A stretch of DNA of 64,000 nucleotides. It comes from Streptomyces cathayae. GTDB lineage: Bacteria > Actinomycetota > Actinomycetes > Streptomycetales > Streptomycetaceae. The position numbers and the translations under genes are program-made. The stretch covers positions 1 through 64,000 of the forward strand of contig NZ_CP121683.1 in the NCBI RefSeq assembly GCF_029760955.1. The letters run 5' to 3'. The notes under the pieces are model-generated. The model had not been told where the DNA came from. It did not search any database and saw nothing but the letters and a program-made list of their open reading frames with translations. Shown here one piece after another: positions 8,043-16,453 of the stretch. The stretch's first letter is position 1; the number at the start of each line of letters is the position of its first letter.

Positions 8043-9395
8043 GTGTACGTCTCAAGGGTCCAGCTCAGGAATATCAAGGGCTTCACCGGCAGGCGGGCGG
8101 CCGATCTGATCTTGCCCGGGCGCAGCGGCTGGACGGTGCTTGCGGGACGCAACAGTTCGGGCAAATCCACTGTGCTGCAGGCGATCGCCCTGGCGCTGGG
8201 TGGACCGGCGGTCGCGCGGGCGCTGGTGTCGGACTTCACCGGCTGGATCTCGACGCCTGCCAAGAAGGGGGAGGTGGAGGTCCACGTCGTCAGTGACCCG
8301 GTGCACGATGGCTTTACAGGGTCGGGCAACAAGCCTCAGGGTGAGATCTCTTTGGGACTGCAGTGGGCGCGCCCGACGCCGGAGGAACACCGTGGCTGGC
8401 AGCGGCCAGTCATGGAGCCGCTGGACGTCAAAGGGAGGAGCGGCCCTCGTGGTCCGTGGGCTGAGAATCCGATCGGCTGGTTCTGCGCCGGCTACGGGCC
8501 GTTCCGGCGGCTGACCGGCGGCTCCAGCGAGGCGCAGCGGCTCATGCTGAACCAGGGGCCCAGTGGGCGCCTGGCAACGCTCTTCCACGAGGACGCTTCG
8601 CTGGCCGAGGGCGTGGCGTGGCTGATCGATCTGCGGCTGCGTAGGTACGAGGAAGGCAGGAGCAGCGAGGCCGCCGTTTTGCTCAATCAGGTCCTGTCGT
8701 TGCTGCGGGACGGGTTGTTGCCCGACCGGTACCAGATCCAGAGGGTGTCGGCGGACGGCCTGTGGGTGATCGAGAACGGCCGTAAGGAGCCCAGCTTCCC
8801 GTTGAAGGAGATGAGTGACGGCTACCGGACGGTGGCGGCACTGGTGCTGGACATCGTCCGGCAGCTCCACGGCGCCTACGGGTACTTGCACACTCATCCG
8901 ACCGCTTCCAGGTCCGGGGGTACGGCGATCCTCGCCCCAGGCGTCGTGCTGATCGACGAAGTGGACGCGCACCTGCATGTGACCTGGCAGCGCAAGATAG
9001 GCGACTGGTTGCAGGACCACTTCCCCAACATCCAGTTCATCGTCACCAGCCACAGCCCTTACATCTGCCAGGCCGCCGACGAGGGCGGACTGATCCGGCT
9101 CCCTGGAGCAGACGAGCAGCAGCCCCCGGAAGTGGTGGACGAGGATCTCTACCGCAGGGTCGTGTACGGGAGCGGAGACGATGCTGTGCTCTCGGAGCTC
9201 TTCGGTCTGGAGACGCCGTACTCCAGCCGTGCCGAGCGGCAGCGCCGGCGTCTGGTGGCCCTGGAGCGCAAGGTGTATGCCGAAGCGGCCACGGCTGAGG
9301 AGATCGCCGAGTATCAGGAGCTGAGCAGCCTGCTGACGAGCTCTCTGGAGAGCAGGGTGGCCGAGGTGTCGGCGCGGCTGGAGCAGGAACGGTGA
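8043..9395 (+). CDS. ptuA: Septu-type ATPase PtuA
   Basis: 450-aa AAA/ABC-like ATPase of the AAA_21 group. The N-terminus reads RNIKGFTG, then Walker A GRNSSGKST (33-41). An ABC-like signature is MSDGYRT (about 259-265), Walker B is VVLIDEVDAHLH (about 300-311), and the switch His is in TSHSPYIC (about 336-343). The stop overlaps the HNH gene by 4 nt. An ATPase plus HNH nuclease in this order is the Septu anti-phage system (PtuA/PtuB), in which PtuA controls the nuclease. All motifs are intact, so the system may be functional. Assignment rests on motifs and gene order; related ATPase/HNH pairs (e.g. retron-linked) are excluded only by the lack of a reverse transcriptase. Confidence 0.75.
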   Translation: MYVSRVQLRNIKGFTGRRAADLILPGRSGWTVLAGRNSSGKSTVLQAIALALGGPAVARALVSDFTGWISTPAKKGEVEVHVVSDPVHDGFTGSGNKPQGEISLGLQWARPTPEEHRGWQRPVMEPLDVKGRSGPRGPWAENPIGWFCAGYGPFRRLTGGSSEAQRLMLNQGPSGRLATLFHEDASLAEGVAWLIDLRLRRYEEGRSSEAAVLLNQVLSLLRDGLLPDRYQIQRVSADGLWVIENGRKEPSFPLKEMSDGYRTVAALVLDIVRQLHGAYGYLHTHPTASRSGGTAILAPGVVLIDEVDAHLHVTWQRKIGDWLQDHFPNIQFIVTSHSPYICQAADEGGLIRLPGADEQQPPEVVDEDLYRRVVYGSGDDAVLSELFGLETPYSSRAERQRRRLVALERKVYAEAATAEEIAEYQELSSLLTSSLESRVAEVSARLEQER

Positions 9396-10411
9396 TTCCG
9401 CTTCAACGCGTCGATATCTCCGCGCATGCGCAGAGCTTGCTGACGCGATGGACACAGCGGGTCGAGAGTGCCGGGGCGACCGGCCAAGCTGCTCGGGAAC
9501 TCTGGGGAGACGCGAAGGCTCCTAAGAAGCATGTGCGCTCGGCCCTGGAGTCGATGGCCCGCGGTGCCGTGCGGTGCATGTACTGCGATGACAGCCGCGG
9601 AACTGACATCGATCACTTCGAGCCGTTGGAGAGGGCACCTCTGCGGGCCTTCGTGTGGGTCAACCACCTCTTGGCCTGTTCGTTCTGCAACAGCAACACG
9701 AAGAACCGTAAGTACCCGGTGGATGCGAAGGGGGACTGCCTGCTGGTGGACCCCACGGCAGAGGATCCCGCCGATCATCTCACTCTACGGTTGTCGGTCG
9801 GCACGTACGATCCGTTGTCGCCCAAGGGGGAAGAGACGATACGGGTGTTCGGGCTCAACCGGTCAGAACTCGTCAAAGGGCGAGTGGATGCCTTCGTTCG
9901 GGCCTGTTCCATCCTCCGCGACTGGCATGGTTTGCGCCAAAACGCCCCCTCCGAGGCCGACCGCGTAGCCCAGGCACTGCTGGACTCCCCTTTCATTGAT
10001 GTCGTCCACGCCATGACTCGCCTCAAACCGAGCGTCGCGGCGATCGTCGTTGGTCAGGCGACCGTTCCGGCCCTTGATGCCTGGCGCGCCGCGCATAGTC
10101 TCTCGTTCCGCGTCGGGCAACCGCGCGTATGCGGAGGCGCTGCCGACGCCGACTGCATCGACGACACCCTCGCGGACGACGACCACTCCTGCCAGGGTCG
10201 GGCCGGCGGGAGGAGCAACGATGAACGCGTGATAACCATGCAGAACTACGGCCTCACCTGGACTGACCCCACCGGCACGCCTTGTTCCTCCGCCGTCGCC
10301 TACGACGAGCCCAGCGCCCAGGACCGGAAGGCTGCTCTCGAGAGCGGTGGCTGCACCAGCGTGGAGATCGTGGCTGTCAGGCCAGGGGAGCTTCCCGAAC
10401 CGCGGGGCTGA
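9392..10411 (+). CDS. ptuB: Septu-type HNH endonuclease PtuB with extra C-terminal tail
   Basis: 339 aa. Residues ~67-110 are a classic HNH core: CMYC, then DIDHFEP with the catalytic His, a second His in WVNHLLAC, and CSFCNSNTKN, so the four Cys bind zinc. The HNH-related part ends near residue ~245. The last 57 residues from an internal ATG at 10238 read as a separate small domain (start MQNYGLTWTDPTG) like small hypothetical proteins that I believe occur on Streptomyces mobile elements. GGGAGGAGC at about 10209-10217 precedes that region, so the tail could also be translated alone, or could be an in-frame fusion. Confidence 0.7.
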   Translation: MIPLQRVDISAHAQSLLTRWTQRVESAGATGQAARELWGDAKAPKKHVRSALESMARGAVRCMYCDDSRGTDIDHFEPLERAPLRAFVWVNHLLACSFCNSNTKNRKYPVDAKGDCLLVDPTAEDPADHLTLRLSVGTYDPLSPKGEETIRVFGLNRSELVKGRVDAFVRACSILRDWHGLRQNAPSEADRVAQALLDSPFIDVVHAMTRLKPSVAAIVVGQATVPALDAWRAAHSLSFRVGQPRVCGGAADADCIDDTLADDDHSCQGRAGGRSNDERVITMQNYGLTWTDPTGTPCSSAVAYDEPSAQDRKAALESGGCTSVEIVAVRPGELPEPRG

Positions 10412-10552
10412 GGTAGTGCCCGGCTGCGAGAGTTGCGCATGATCACTGCACCTGGTGCAGCAGAGTGCGGCTGCCCTGGCCATCGGGAGCGGCAGGCTCA
10501 TGCCCGCGCTGGCCGTACGGGCGTTGTCAGTGCCGTGCGCCACGATCACCTG

Positions 10553-11356
10553 GTGCCCACTTTGGACGATATGCCTCCCTACCGGCGTGCGAAGCTGTTG
10601 TGGCGCTGGGCCCACCAGGGCCTGCCCTTCGTGGAACAGCTCGTCGCCGACGCCGACGAGTACCCGTGCCGCATGCCGGCTGCGCTGCCCGGGCCGCCGG
10701 GCTCCACCTTCGCCGCCCTCGGCGACGACGGCCGCCACCACCTCGTGCGTGCCGGTCACCTGCTCTGCGGCGACCAGCAGTCGCCCGCAGGACGCACGCA
10801 CCGGCAGCACTATTCGTGGGTCGAAAGCCCCAGCGGTCCGCGGGAGTGGATGGGCGGCCGGGTCGACGACGGCATCGTCTGGGGCTCGGCCGAGGTCACC
10901 TGGACGGTGCGCCTTCTCGGCCCGTGCACCGACCCTGGCCTGGTCAGCCGGCGGGAGCGGTGTATCGCCGGCCACTACAGCCTGCTGCACAGCTGGCCCC
11001 CTCCCCCAGCCCGTACCGCTTCCGTCCGGCGGATGCGCGCCGCCCTCGTCGACGCGCTCGGGCCCGACTGCCACCTGTGCGGCCGCTACCCCGGAGCGAT
11101 GGTCGATCATGACCATGAGACGGGTCTGGTGCGCGGCCTGCTGTGCGGCCTGTGCAACCGCGTCCTGGAGGAGTGCCCGCACGTCTCCGGCTGTCCCCGG
11201 GCCGACTACCAACTCTCGCCGCCCGCGGCCGGTCTGGGGCTGGTATATCCGCTCGGCGACGAGTGGCGTCCGCGGGACTCCACCCGTCGACGCGTGATCG
11301 AGCAGCTTGGTTTCGACCCCTTCAAAGGGCTGCCCACCCGGCGTATGCCAGGGTAA
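10553..11356 (+). CDS. Endonuclease VII-like HNH protein
   Basis: 267 aa from GTG 10553 (ATG 10571 is an alternative). The C-terminal ~100 residues carry the recombination endonuclease VII pattern: CHLCG, VDHDHETGLVRGLLCGLCN, in which the DHDH pair and four Cys form the treble-clef HNH active site. The N-terminal ~160 residues contain no recognised domain; one segment (GRTHRQHYSWVESP) may be a beta-rich binding region. Phage-type Endo VII resolves branched DNA; chromosomal homologues often sit on plasmids and prophages. It is not overlapping ptuB (142-nt gap). A strong bidirectional terminator follows. Confidence 0.65.
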   Translation: MPTLDDMPPYRRAKLLWRWAHQGLPFVEQLVADADEYPCRMPAALPGPPGSTFAALGDDGRHHLVRAGHLLCGDQQSPAGRTHRQHYSWVESPSGPREWMGGRVDDGIVWGSAEVTWTVRLLGPCTDPGLVSRRERCIAGHYSLLHSWPPPPARTASVRRMRAALVDALGPDCHLCGRYPGAMVDHDHETGLVRGLLCGLCNRVLEECPHVSGCPRADYQLSPPAAGLGLVYPLGDEWRPRDSTRRRVIEQLGFDPFKGLPTRRMPG

Positions 11357-11403
11357 GAGCCCGCCCCGACCTCGGAGTTACGCATGCCCTAGAAGCTGAC
11401 AGG

Positions 11404-11449
11404 CAGCGCACGGGCCGCCCGAGGAGCCCTCGGCGCCGCCCGTGCGCTG
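11404..11449. terminator. Bidirectional hairpin terminator
   Basis: A 12-bp perfect stem CAGCGCACGGGC/GCCCGTGCGCTG with an inner smaller hairpin. It lies between the converging Endo VII-like gene (plus) and the small membrane protein gene (minus), where a shared terminator is expected. Confidence 0.65.
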
Positions 11450-11493
11450 GTACACCGTCGTCGCTGTTTACCGTGCCCCGGCCAGTGCGGGGG

Positions 11494-11691
11494 TCAGCGG
11501 CGGGCGCTGTGCCGTGATGTGAGGTGGTGGGCGAAGTCGGTGAACATGTCGCTGCGCTTGGGGCCGTTGGTTCCGCGCACGGCCACGAGGAAGCCGGCCA
11601 GGAGGATGAGCGGGCGTGCATGGACGGCGACGGCGGCGAGGAGCGCGAGGTAGGGCGTGGAGTCGGACGCGCTCAGCACGGTGTTCAGCAT
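11494..11691 (-). CDS. Small membrane protein, 65 aa
   Basis: 65 aa with one or two hydrophobic stretches (YLALLAAVAVHA, LILLAGFLVAV) and a basic C-terminus ending in HSARR. The complementary strand has GGAAGGACC about 8-14 nt before the ATG, a good ribosome binding site. Function unknown; small membrane proteins of this kind are common near transfer and plasmid genes in Streptomyces, but no transfer gene is visible here. Confidence 0.5.
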   Translation of the reverse strand: MLNTVLSASDSTPYLALLAAVAVHARPLILLAGFLVAVRGTNGPKRSDMFTDFAHHLTSRHSARR

Positions 11692-11789
11692 GGTCAGTTG
11701 GGGTCCTTCCGTCGCGCGGTGTTGTCACCTGATGACCTCATGCCGGGAACTCGTTGCGTAGGGGCAGATCGCGGGGTTGTATCGGGGGC

Positions 11790-12926
11790 GTGCCCCGTAC
11801 CCCGCCCTCGGGCGCCGACGCCACGCTCATCAGGACTCTGGCTGAGCGGGGTGTGCGCGTGTCCGTCTACCAGCTGGAGCGATGGCGGGCGGCTGGGTAT
11901 CTGCCTCGGCATCCCCGACGGGGGCTGGGCCGGGGGCGCGGCACGCGCGCTGAGTTGCTGCCGGCCACCGTGGAGCGGGCCGAGTTGTTGGCCCGCTCCG
12001 CCCGGCAGGGCCGCGCCCTGGAGACCGTGCTGACCACCGGTTTGGACCAGGCGCTGCGCGAGGACTCACCGGCTGCGCTGCGGACGGTGGTCATCGGACA
12101 TCTGCATCGCCGCGTCGCCGCGTTCGGGATCGAGCCGCAGTTCCTGTCGGGGGCAAACTTGGGCGAGGAGGCGTGGGACGAGCAGGCCGAGGCGGTGCTG
12201 CAGGCGACTGCGGACCGCGCTCGCCGTTCCCAGCCGCCGCCTGAGATGCACAACTTTCTCCGGGATCTCGCGCAGCAGCGGGGCCTGGATGTGGCGGGCG
12301 TGGCTCGGATGCCTCGGTGGCAGGAGGTGCGGCCGCTGCTGCCTGTGCTGATGAGGGTGTTCGTCGGCGGGCCGGATGCGGTGGGTTCGGAAGAGATCGC
12401 TGAGGCAGTCGGTGCGGGCCTGCGTCTGCCGGAACCTCTCGTCGAGGGGATGAAGGCGACGTTTGCGGCACGGGAGCTTGCTCAGATGAACCGCGGGGAG
12501 ACGCCCCATGTTCTGAGTGAGTACCTCGAAGGAGTCCAGGCGCTGATCGCCGCGGTGGAGTGTGCGGACGATGAGGCACTGGTGCGTGCCGCCGCCGTCG
12601 TGAGGCTCACGACGCAGTATCAGATGCTCGCCCTGCTGTGCAGCTTGGCCGCGTTGCGGGTGGCTCCCGGGATGCCTCTGCGCATGGAGCCCGAGGGTGT
12701 GGTGCGCATGCTGCAGCATCCCGTCTGGATCTGCTGGGGTCAGACCGTCTCACGAGCCATCGCCACCCGGGAGGAGTCGCTGGCCGTCCTCATCGCCGAG
12801 GCGCTCGATCCCCGCCGACCCGGGAACACGGACGGGTTGCAGGACTATCTGCGGTTCCTGCGCGTCGAACTCGGTCTGCCCGACGAGGACGTCCTGTCTG
12901 CTTCCTTCCGCGATCCTGTGGTGTAG
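11790..12926 (+). CDS. MerR-like winged-helix regulator, large C-terminus
   Basis: 378 aa from GTG 11790. Residues ~10-60 look like a MerR-type HTH: TLIRTLAERGVRVSVYQLERWRAAGYLPRHPR, with the Arg-Trp-x-x-x-Gly-Leu/Tyr-Leu pattern of helix 2 and wing. The following ~300 residues are helical and unassigned, possibly a dimerisation or effector domain. It diverges from the small membrane protein upstream by ~100 nt, so they may share a promoter region. Role as a repressor or activator is inferred from the HTH only. Confidence 0.55.
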   Translation: MPRTPPSGADATLIRTLAERGVRVSVYQLERWRAAGYLPRHPRRGLGRGRGTRAELLPATVERAELLARSARQGRALETVLTTGLDQALREDSPAALRTVVIGHLHRRVAAFGIEPQFLSGANLGEEAWDEQAEAVLQATADRARRSQPPPEMHNFLRDLAQQRGLDVAGVARMPRWQEVRPLLPVLMRVFVGGPDAVGSEEIAEAVGAGLRLPEPLVEGMKATFAARELAQMNRGETPHVLSEYLEGVQALIAAVECADDEALVRAAAVVRLTTQYQMLALLCSLAALRVAPGMPLRMEPEGVVRMLQHPVWICWGQTVSRAIATREESLAVLIAEALDPRRPGNTDGLQDYLRFLRVELGLPDEDVLSASFRDPVV

Positions 12927-13172
12927 CCGGACGGCGCCCGTCCCGGCCTGCGGATGGATCCGCGCCAGGCATGAGGGGTGGGTGCCATGTCGTCCCTTCG
13001 GCGTGCGGTCGGCTGGTCGCCGAGCGGGCGATGGCAGTGGACTGGACCGGCCCGGGGGCGGGACGTACCCCTGTCTGTTCAGGAGCGCCGTGGTCGACGG
13101 CGCGATGCGGGACCGCCGGCGGGCCGGGGCTGACCGGCACGCGGCATCCGCCAGTCGGGCTACAGTGTGCGC

Positions 13173-13748
13173 ATGAACGCTGACCCTCTGCAGATCGGAG
13201 CTGTGCTCCAGCAGTTGGTGCAGCGGGCCTTCGACGAGGACATGCGGCAGGGCCACTTCCCGGTGGTCGCGCGGACGGCTCGCCCGGATCTCGTCATGAT
13301 GTGTTCTTCCGGCAAGTCCCACACCGTGATGTACCTCGTGCAGGCCAAGTGGCGTGCCGAGACTGAGCTGGACCGGGTCCGCGAGGAACTCGACCGGCTG
13401 GATGCGATGGAGGTGCCGGAGGGCGCCGGAGGAGCGATCTCACCGGCTCGAGCCTTCTCGGCCGTGAAGGTGGGCTTGCGGCTCAGGCGGAGCCTCAGTC
13501 TTCTCGTAGCCCGCGTGCATGCCCTGCGCGAGCGGGCTGCCGCGCTCGAGGCGCAGGTGGAGTTCCTGCACTGCGCTCTCGAGCAGCTCCTGGACGACAC
13601 CCGGTACCCGCGTCAGAAGTGGGTTCTGCGCACGGCGGCCTCGCCGTGCGGGGTGATCAGGCTGACGACGCCCCGGGTGCCGCGGGCGCCAGGTTCTGTC
13701 CGGCTTCCGTACCGGACCGAGCCCACCGCGGGCGCCGCGGCCGCGTGA
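13173..13748 (+). CDS. Hypothetical protein with coiled coil
   Basis: 191 aa. No family recognised. Residues ~40-60 have a strand pattern with KSHTVMYLVQAKW. Two Leu/Ala heptad-like helices follow (TELDRVREELDRLDAM, and VARVHALRERAAALEAQVEFL at ~112-133), which suggests a coiled coil. The sequence TACAGTG lies ~8 nt upstream of ATG 13173, a possible -10 element that would give a near-leaderless transcript. Start chosen at 13173; another ATG lies two codons upstream. Confidence 0.5.
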   Translation: MNADPLQIGAVLQQLVQRAFDEDMRQGHFPVVARTARPDLVMMCSSGKSHTVMYLVQAKWRAETELDRVREELDRLDAMEVPEGAGGAISPARAFSAVKVGLRLRRSLSLLVARVHALRERAAALEAQVEFLHCALEQLLDDTRYPRQKWVLRTAASPCGVIRLTTPRVPRAPGSVRLPYRTEPTAGAAAA

Positions 13749-13805
13749 CCTTGTGGAGGCAGGGCGCGGCGCGCTGAGTGCCTGCTCTTCTCCTATGAGG
13801 TCGTC

Positions 13806-14045
13806 TTGTTCTGCACTGTCCTGCACTCCCCCGTATCCCTGCTGCTCCTCGCGGGTGTCTTCTTGTTCCTCGTGCCGCCCGCACTGTCCTGGTGGAGGGG
13901 TAAGGCGCGGGCCGGCTTCGAGTGGGTGCGTGCCCGTGTGCGGGCGTGGGCCGCGCGGCTGCAGATGCGGGCGCGCGTCTGGCTGCTCAGCGGGCAGCCG
14001 GAAAGCTCCGGCATGGATGCCCTCAAAGACCGTGACAGGGGCTGA
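13806..14045 (+). CDS. Small membrane-anchored basic protein
   Basis: 79 aa with a TTG start and GAGG about 6 nt upstream. Residues 8-28 (SPVSLLLLAGVFLFLVPPALS) form one membrane segment, followed by a basic amphipathic helix rich in Arg/Trp. A 13-bp terminator hairpin follows 80 nt after the stop, which supports a real transcription unit. Function unknown. Confidence 0.45.
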   Translation: MFCTVLHSPVSLLLLAGVFLFLVPPALSWWRGKARAGFEWVRARVRAWAARLQMRARVWLLSGQPESSGMDALKDRDRG

Positions 14046-14125
14046 AGCCGTCGCGTGTAGGCCGCGGTCGTCGCGGCCCGGGTAGCGGGTTGCGGTGGAC
14101 GGCCCGCGCCAGGCGGACGGCATGC

Positions 14126-14155
14126 CGGGCCGGCACCGATTCCGGTGCCGGCCCG
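14126..14155 (+). terminator. Strong hairpin terminator
   Basis: A perfect 13-bp stem CGGGCCGGCACCG/CGGTGCCGGCCCG with a 4-nt ATTC loop, downstream of the small membrane protein gene. No U-run follows, as is usual for high-GC actinobacteria. Confidence 0.65.
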
Positions 14156-14449
14156 GGCCCTTCGTCATGGGTGATCCATGCGTACCAGGGCCCGGCGGTG
14201 GCCGAGGACGTCTCGGAGGTGCGCACGGCGCGCGCTGGCGGGACGGCATCGGCTGAAGGCCTCGCGGGGGGGCTGCACTCTGCTGTCCTGACGGGCGCCG
14301 CGTGGGCTGCTGTGGTTCCCCCCTGTCCCGTGCTGGCGGTCGCCGTCGGCCGGATGCCGGGCGTTCCTGTCGCCTGGGTTCACCATGTGGGAAGCATGAT
14401 GTGTTTCCCATCTCCCGCCGGGCAAAGAGGCCGACGCCGGGACGCGCGC

Positions 14450-14700
14450 ATTTTTCCGGGAAAGTTCGAGTGGATGTAACATTTCCACTTCGCCGTCGAA
14501 TTTTTGCGGCACGCACATCGCAAAACGGGGGAACATTCGTCTTCAAAAATTTCGCCGAACTTTTTCGGCATCCTCAACTTTTCAGCGGGCGCGAAACGAA
14601 ATGCTACCGTCATTCGCGCGGTGAAAATTGGGAACCATTTGGTGTGCGCCGTGAGGATTCACCATTGGTGATACGGTGACGTTGTCGCTCCTCATAACGA
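14450..14700. other. AT-rich island, candidate origin or regulatory region
   Basis: About 250 bases that are visibly richer in A/T than the surroundings, with repeated short runs: TTTTTCCGGG (near 14453), ATTTTTGCGGC (near 14501), AAATTTCGCCG and CTTTTTCGGC (near 14546-14570), AACTTTTCAG. No gene fits. The repeats share a T5-C/G-GG core and could be iterons or protein-binding sites. Linear plasmids of Streptomyces replicate from internal AT-rich origins with iterons near a helicase gene; a helicase gene does lie 2 kb away. No Rep gene is recognised, so this is only a candidate. A phage or promoter remnant is equally possible. Confidence 0.35.
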
Positions 14701-14701
14701 T

Positions 14702-14744
14702 GCGGGGCTCGCGCCGTCGTCTTATCGGCCGACACGAGCCCCGC
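14702..14744. terminator. Long hairpin beside AT-rich island
   Basis: A 10-bp perfect stem GCGGGGCTCG (14702-14711) / CGAGCCCCGC (14735-14744) with a 23-nt loop. It ends the AT-rich island and could terminate transcription from either side. Alternatively it is a structural element of the candidate origin. Confidence 0.4.
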
Positions 14745-14766
14745 CCTTCGATGGTGCGGCGAGGTG

Positions 14767-14788
14767 GGCCCGCCCCCTACGGCGGGCC
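14767..14788 (-). terminator. Hairpin terminator after 47-aa ORF
   Basis: An 8-bp perfect stem GGCCCGCC/GGCGGGCC with a 6-nt loop, 20 nt beyond the stop of the minus-strand small ORF. Its placement suggests that it ends that transcript. Confidence 0.5.
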
Positions 14789-14807
14789 TGCCGCTGCTTC
14801 TGCGGGG

Positions 14808-14951
14808 CTAGCGGTCCCCTTGGTGCAAGCGCAGTGCGTTGTAGACCAGGTAGCACGCCGCTCCCGCGAGCTTCACCACGTCGGTGAAGCGCTGCAGTAG
14901 CGTCCTCGGCGGCACCGGGTCCTTCTCGGACCCCGTACCGGTCTTGCCCAT
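14808..14951 (-). CDS. Small ORF, 47 aa, hydrophobic C-terminus
   Basis: Encodes a 47-residue peptide beginning MGKTGTGSEKDP and ending LRLHQGDR. Its C-terminal part (KLAGAACYLVYNAL, ~27-40) is hydrophobic or amphipathic. It has a strong ribosome binding site on the complementary strand (AAAGGGGGTGG, ~7 nt before ATG) and a terminator hairpin after the stop. These signals make it more credible than its length suggests. Function unknown; a small membrane-associated peptide or toxin-like peptide is possible. Confidence 0.45.
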   Translation of the reverse strand: MGKTGTGSEKDPVPPRTLLQRFTDVVKLAGAACYLVYNALRLHQGDR

Positions 14952-15159
14952 CGTTATCCACCCCCTTTCGAACGGTTATGCGCACGCCGGATAGGCATGC
15001 GCGCCATTAAGGGGCGCACCGAACGTTACACGAAAAGAGCTTGAAGGCGCGCCTTCCTCTGAGCGGGTGGCTGCGGTAGGTCGTTGTAATGAAATGGCGG
15101 TGCGCCGCATTAGGGAGCGGGGAGAGGTCCAAAAAGGGCGCTGCCGCTTTCTGCAGCGT

Positions 15160-16041
15160 CACTGAGGGTTTTCAGCAGTGCCGCTCCAGGGTGAGGACGG
15201 CCTTGGTGATTGACGTCATGCGATTTGGGCTGCATCGGGCTCTGCGGAAGATTCGCCAGGATTTCAGGCGGGCGATTCCTCGTTCGACGGGTACGCGGGC
15301 GGCGGACAAGGCCCGGTTGACCGTCTGCTCGGTCGGGGTGAGTTCGCCCTGGGGCGGCCGGCGTTTGGGGGTGGTGACCCACTCGCCCGCGCCGATGTAG
15401 GCCATGTCGGCGAGGACGGGGACGCCCTGGCGCCCGCAGATTCTGATGATCTTGTGGGTGCGGGCGGCGGTCAGGTCGTGCGTCCGGCCGGGCAGGGCGG
15501 GTGAGAGCCACAGCGTGCGACCGGCCGGATCCGCGATGACCTGCACGTTCACGCCGTGCCGCTTGTGCTTCGTCGAATAGTCCGCGCGTCCGTCGCCGAC
15601 CCGGTCGCACTCGGCGAGCGTGCCGTCCAGGAGAACGTAGTCGGGGTCTGTCTCGCGTAGGACCTTCAGCAGGCCCGGCGCTTTGGCGGCCAGGTGCTCG
15701 ACGACCGTGGTGACGTAGGCGTGGGCGGTGCCGACGGAAATACGGAAACCCGCGGCGAGTTGAGCCAGGGGGTCGTGCCGGCGCAGGTATGCCAGAGCGA
15801 TCACCGCACGCTCGGACGGCCGGAGTTTGCAGCGTCGGTCACCCTCACGGGTGACGATCAGCATCGTCACCCACTCCACGAGTGCGTGCGGCAGGTCGAG
15901 TGCGGCAGGATACGGGATCAACAGGGCTCCTGAGCTGGAGAGTTGAGACCTAGACATCTCTCTTAACGGCACGGGAGCCCTGTCCGTTGCCTACGGTCCC
16001 GCCGTCACCCGTCCGGGGGCCACCCTGAAAACCCTCACTGC
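15160..16041 (-). mobile_element. IS5-family-like insertion sequence
   Basis: About 882 bp with inverted repeats CACTGAGGGTTTTCAG (15160-15175) and CTGAAAACCCTCACTG (16026-16041), 15 of 16 matching, flanking one transposase gene on the minus strand whose stop codon lies inside the left repeat. No target-site duplication is evident at the flanks, so the copy may be old or the ends recombined. Confidence 0.75.
15172..15972 (-). CDS. IS5-type DDE transposase (DDE_Tnp_4-like)
   Basis: 266 aa. An N-terminal helical domain with HTH character ([29 protein letters not shown] region, ~50-80) is followed by the DDE core: [14 protein letters not shown] (first Asp, ~112), [24 protein letters not shown] typical of this transposase group, then ARTHKI and [13 protein letters not shown] (second Asp), and a final [17 protein letters not shown] containing the Glu. 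All catalytic residues appear present and the reading frame is intact, so the element may be active. Confidence 0.8.
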   Translation of the reverse strand: MPLREMSRSQLSSSGALLIPYPAALDLPHALVEWVTMLIVTREGDRRCKLRPSERAVIALAYLRRHDPLAQLAAGFRISVGTAHAYVTTVVEHLAAKAPGLLKVLRETDPDYVLLDGTLAECDRVGDGRADYSTKHKRHGVNVQVIADPAGRTLWLSPALPGRTHDLTAARTHKIIRICGRQGVPVLADMAYIGAGEWVTTPKRRPPQGELTPTEQTVNRALSAARVPVERGIARLKSWRIFRRARCSPNRMTSITKAVLTLERHC

Positions 16042-16453
16042 TTAGCCGGGGCCGGAAGGGCAGGGGCCGGAAGAATCAGCAGGTGATTCCGGTGGTGCCG
16101 TGCAGGATGCGACTTCCTGGGGCCGGGCGGGGCGGCGCGCCTGCGGTGCGGGGGTGATGCGGCTGCGGCGCAAAGGACCGTTCATCCGCGCGGGTGTCTC
16201 TTGCGACGTCAGTTCGGCAGATGGCTGTGTCCCGTGCGGCTCGCGGCGGGCCGGAGACAGGCCGTCGGCACGACGTGGGTGTCATGGGTGCACGGCAGGC
16301 AGGCACGGACTGGTTGGCCGGCCGGTTCACGGCCGGCCCGCACGCGTGAGGGGTGTCGGGGCCGAAGGGCAGCACCGGTTCCCGGTGGCAGGCCGGGCGG
16401 ACGCCGGTGGGCCTGGCCTGCGTGCCGGGGCGGGCGGTGCGCCGGGGCGCGGT
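16042..16453. other. Intergenic region after IS, no gene supported
   Basis: 412 bases between the IS and the helicase stop. Several GC-rich inverted repeats (e.g. GCCGGCC stretches near 16316-16340) could form the terminator of the tap-tpg-helicase operon. No coding sequence supported. Confidence 0.4.

Noticed and set aside
9392..10411. Retron or other reverse-transcriptase system
   Set aside because: The ATPase/HNH pair has no reverse transcriptase gene or msr-msd-like structure nearby.
14302..14679. Plus-strand frame through the AT-rich island
   Set aside because: No ribosome binding site, no family, and base composition unlike the real genes around it.
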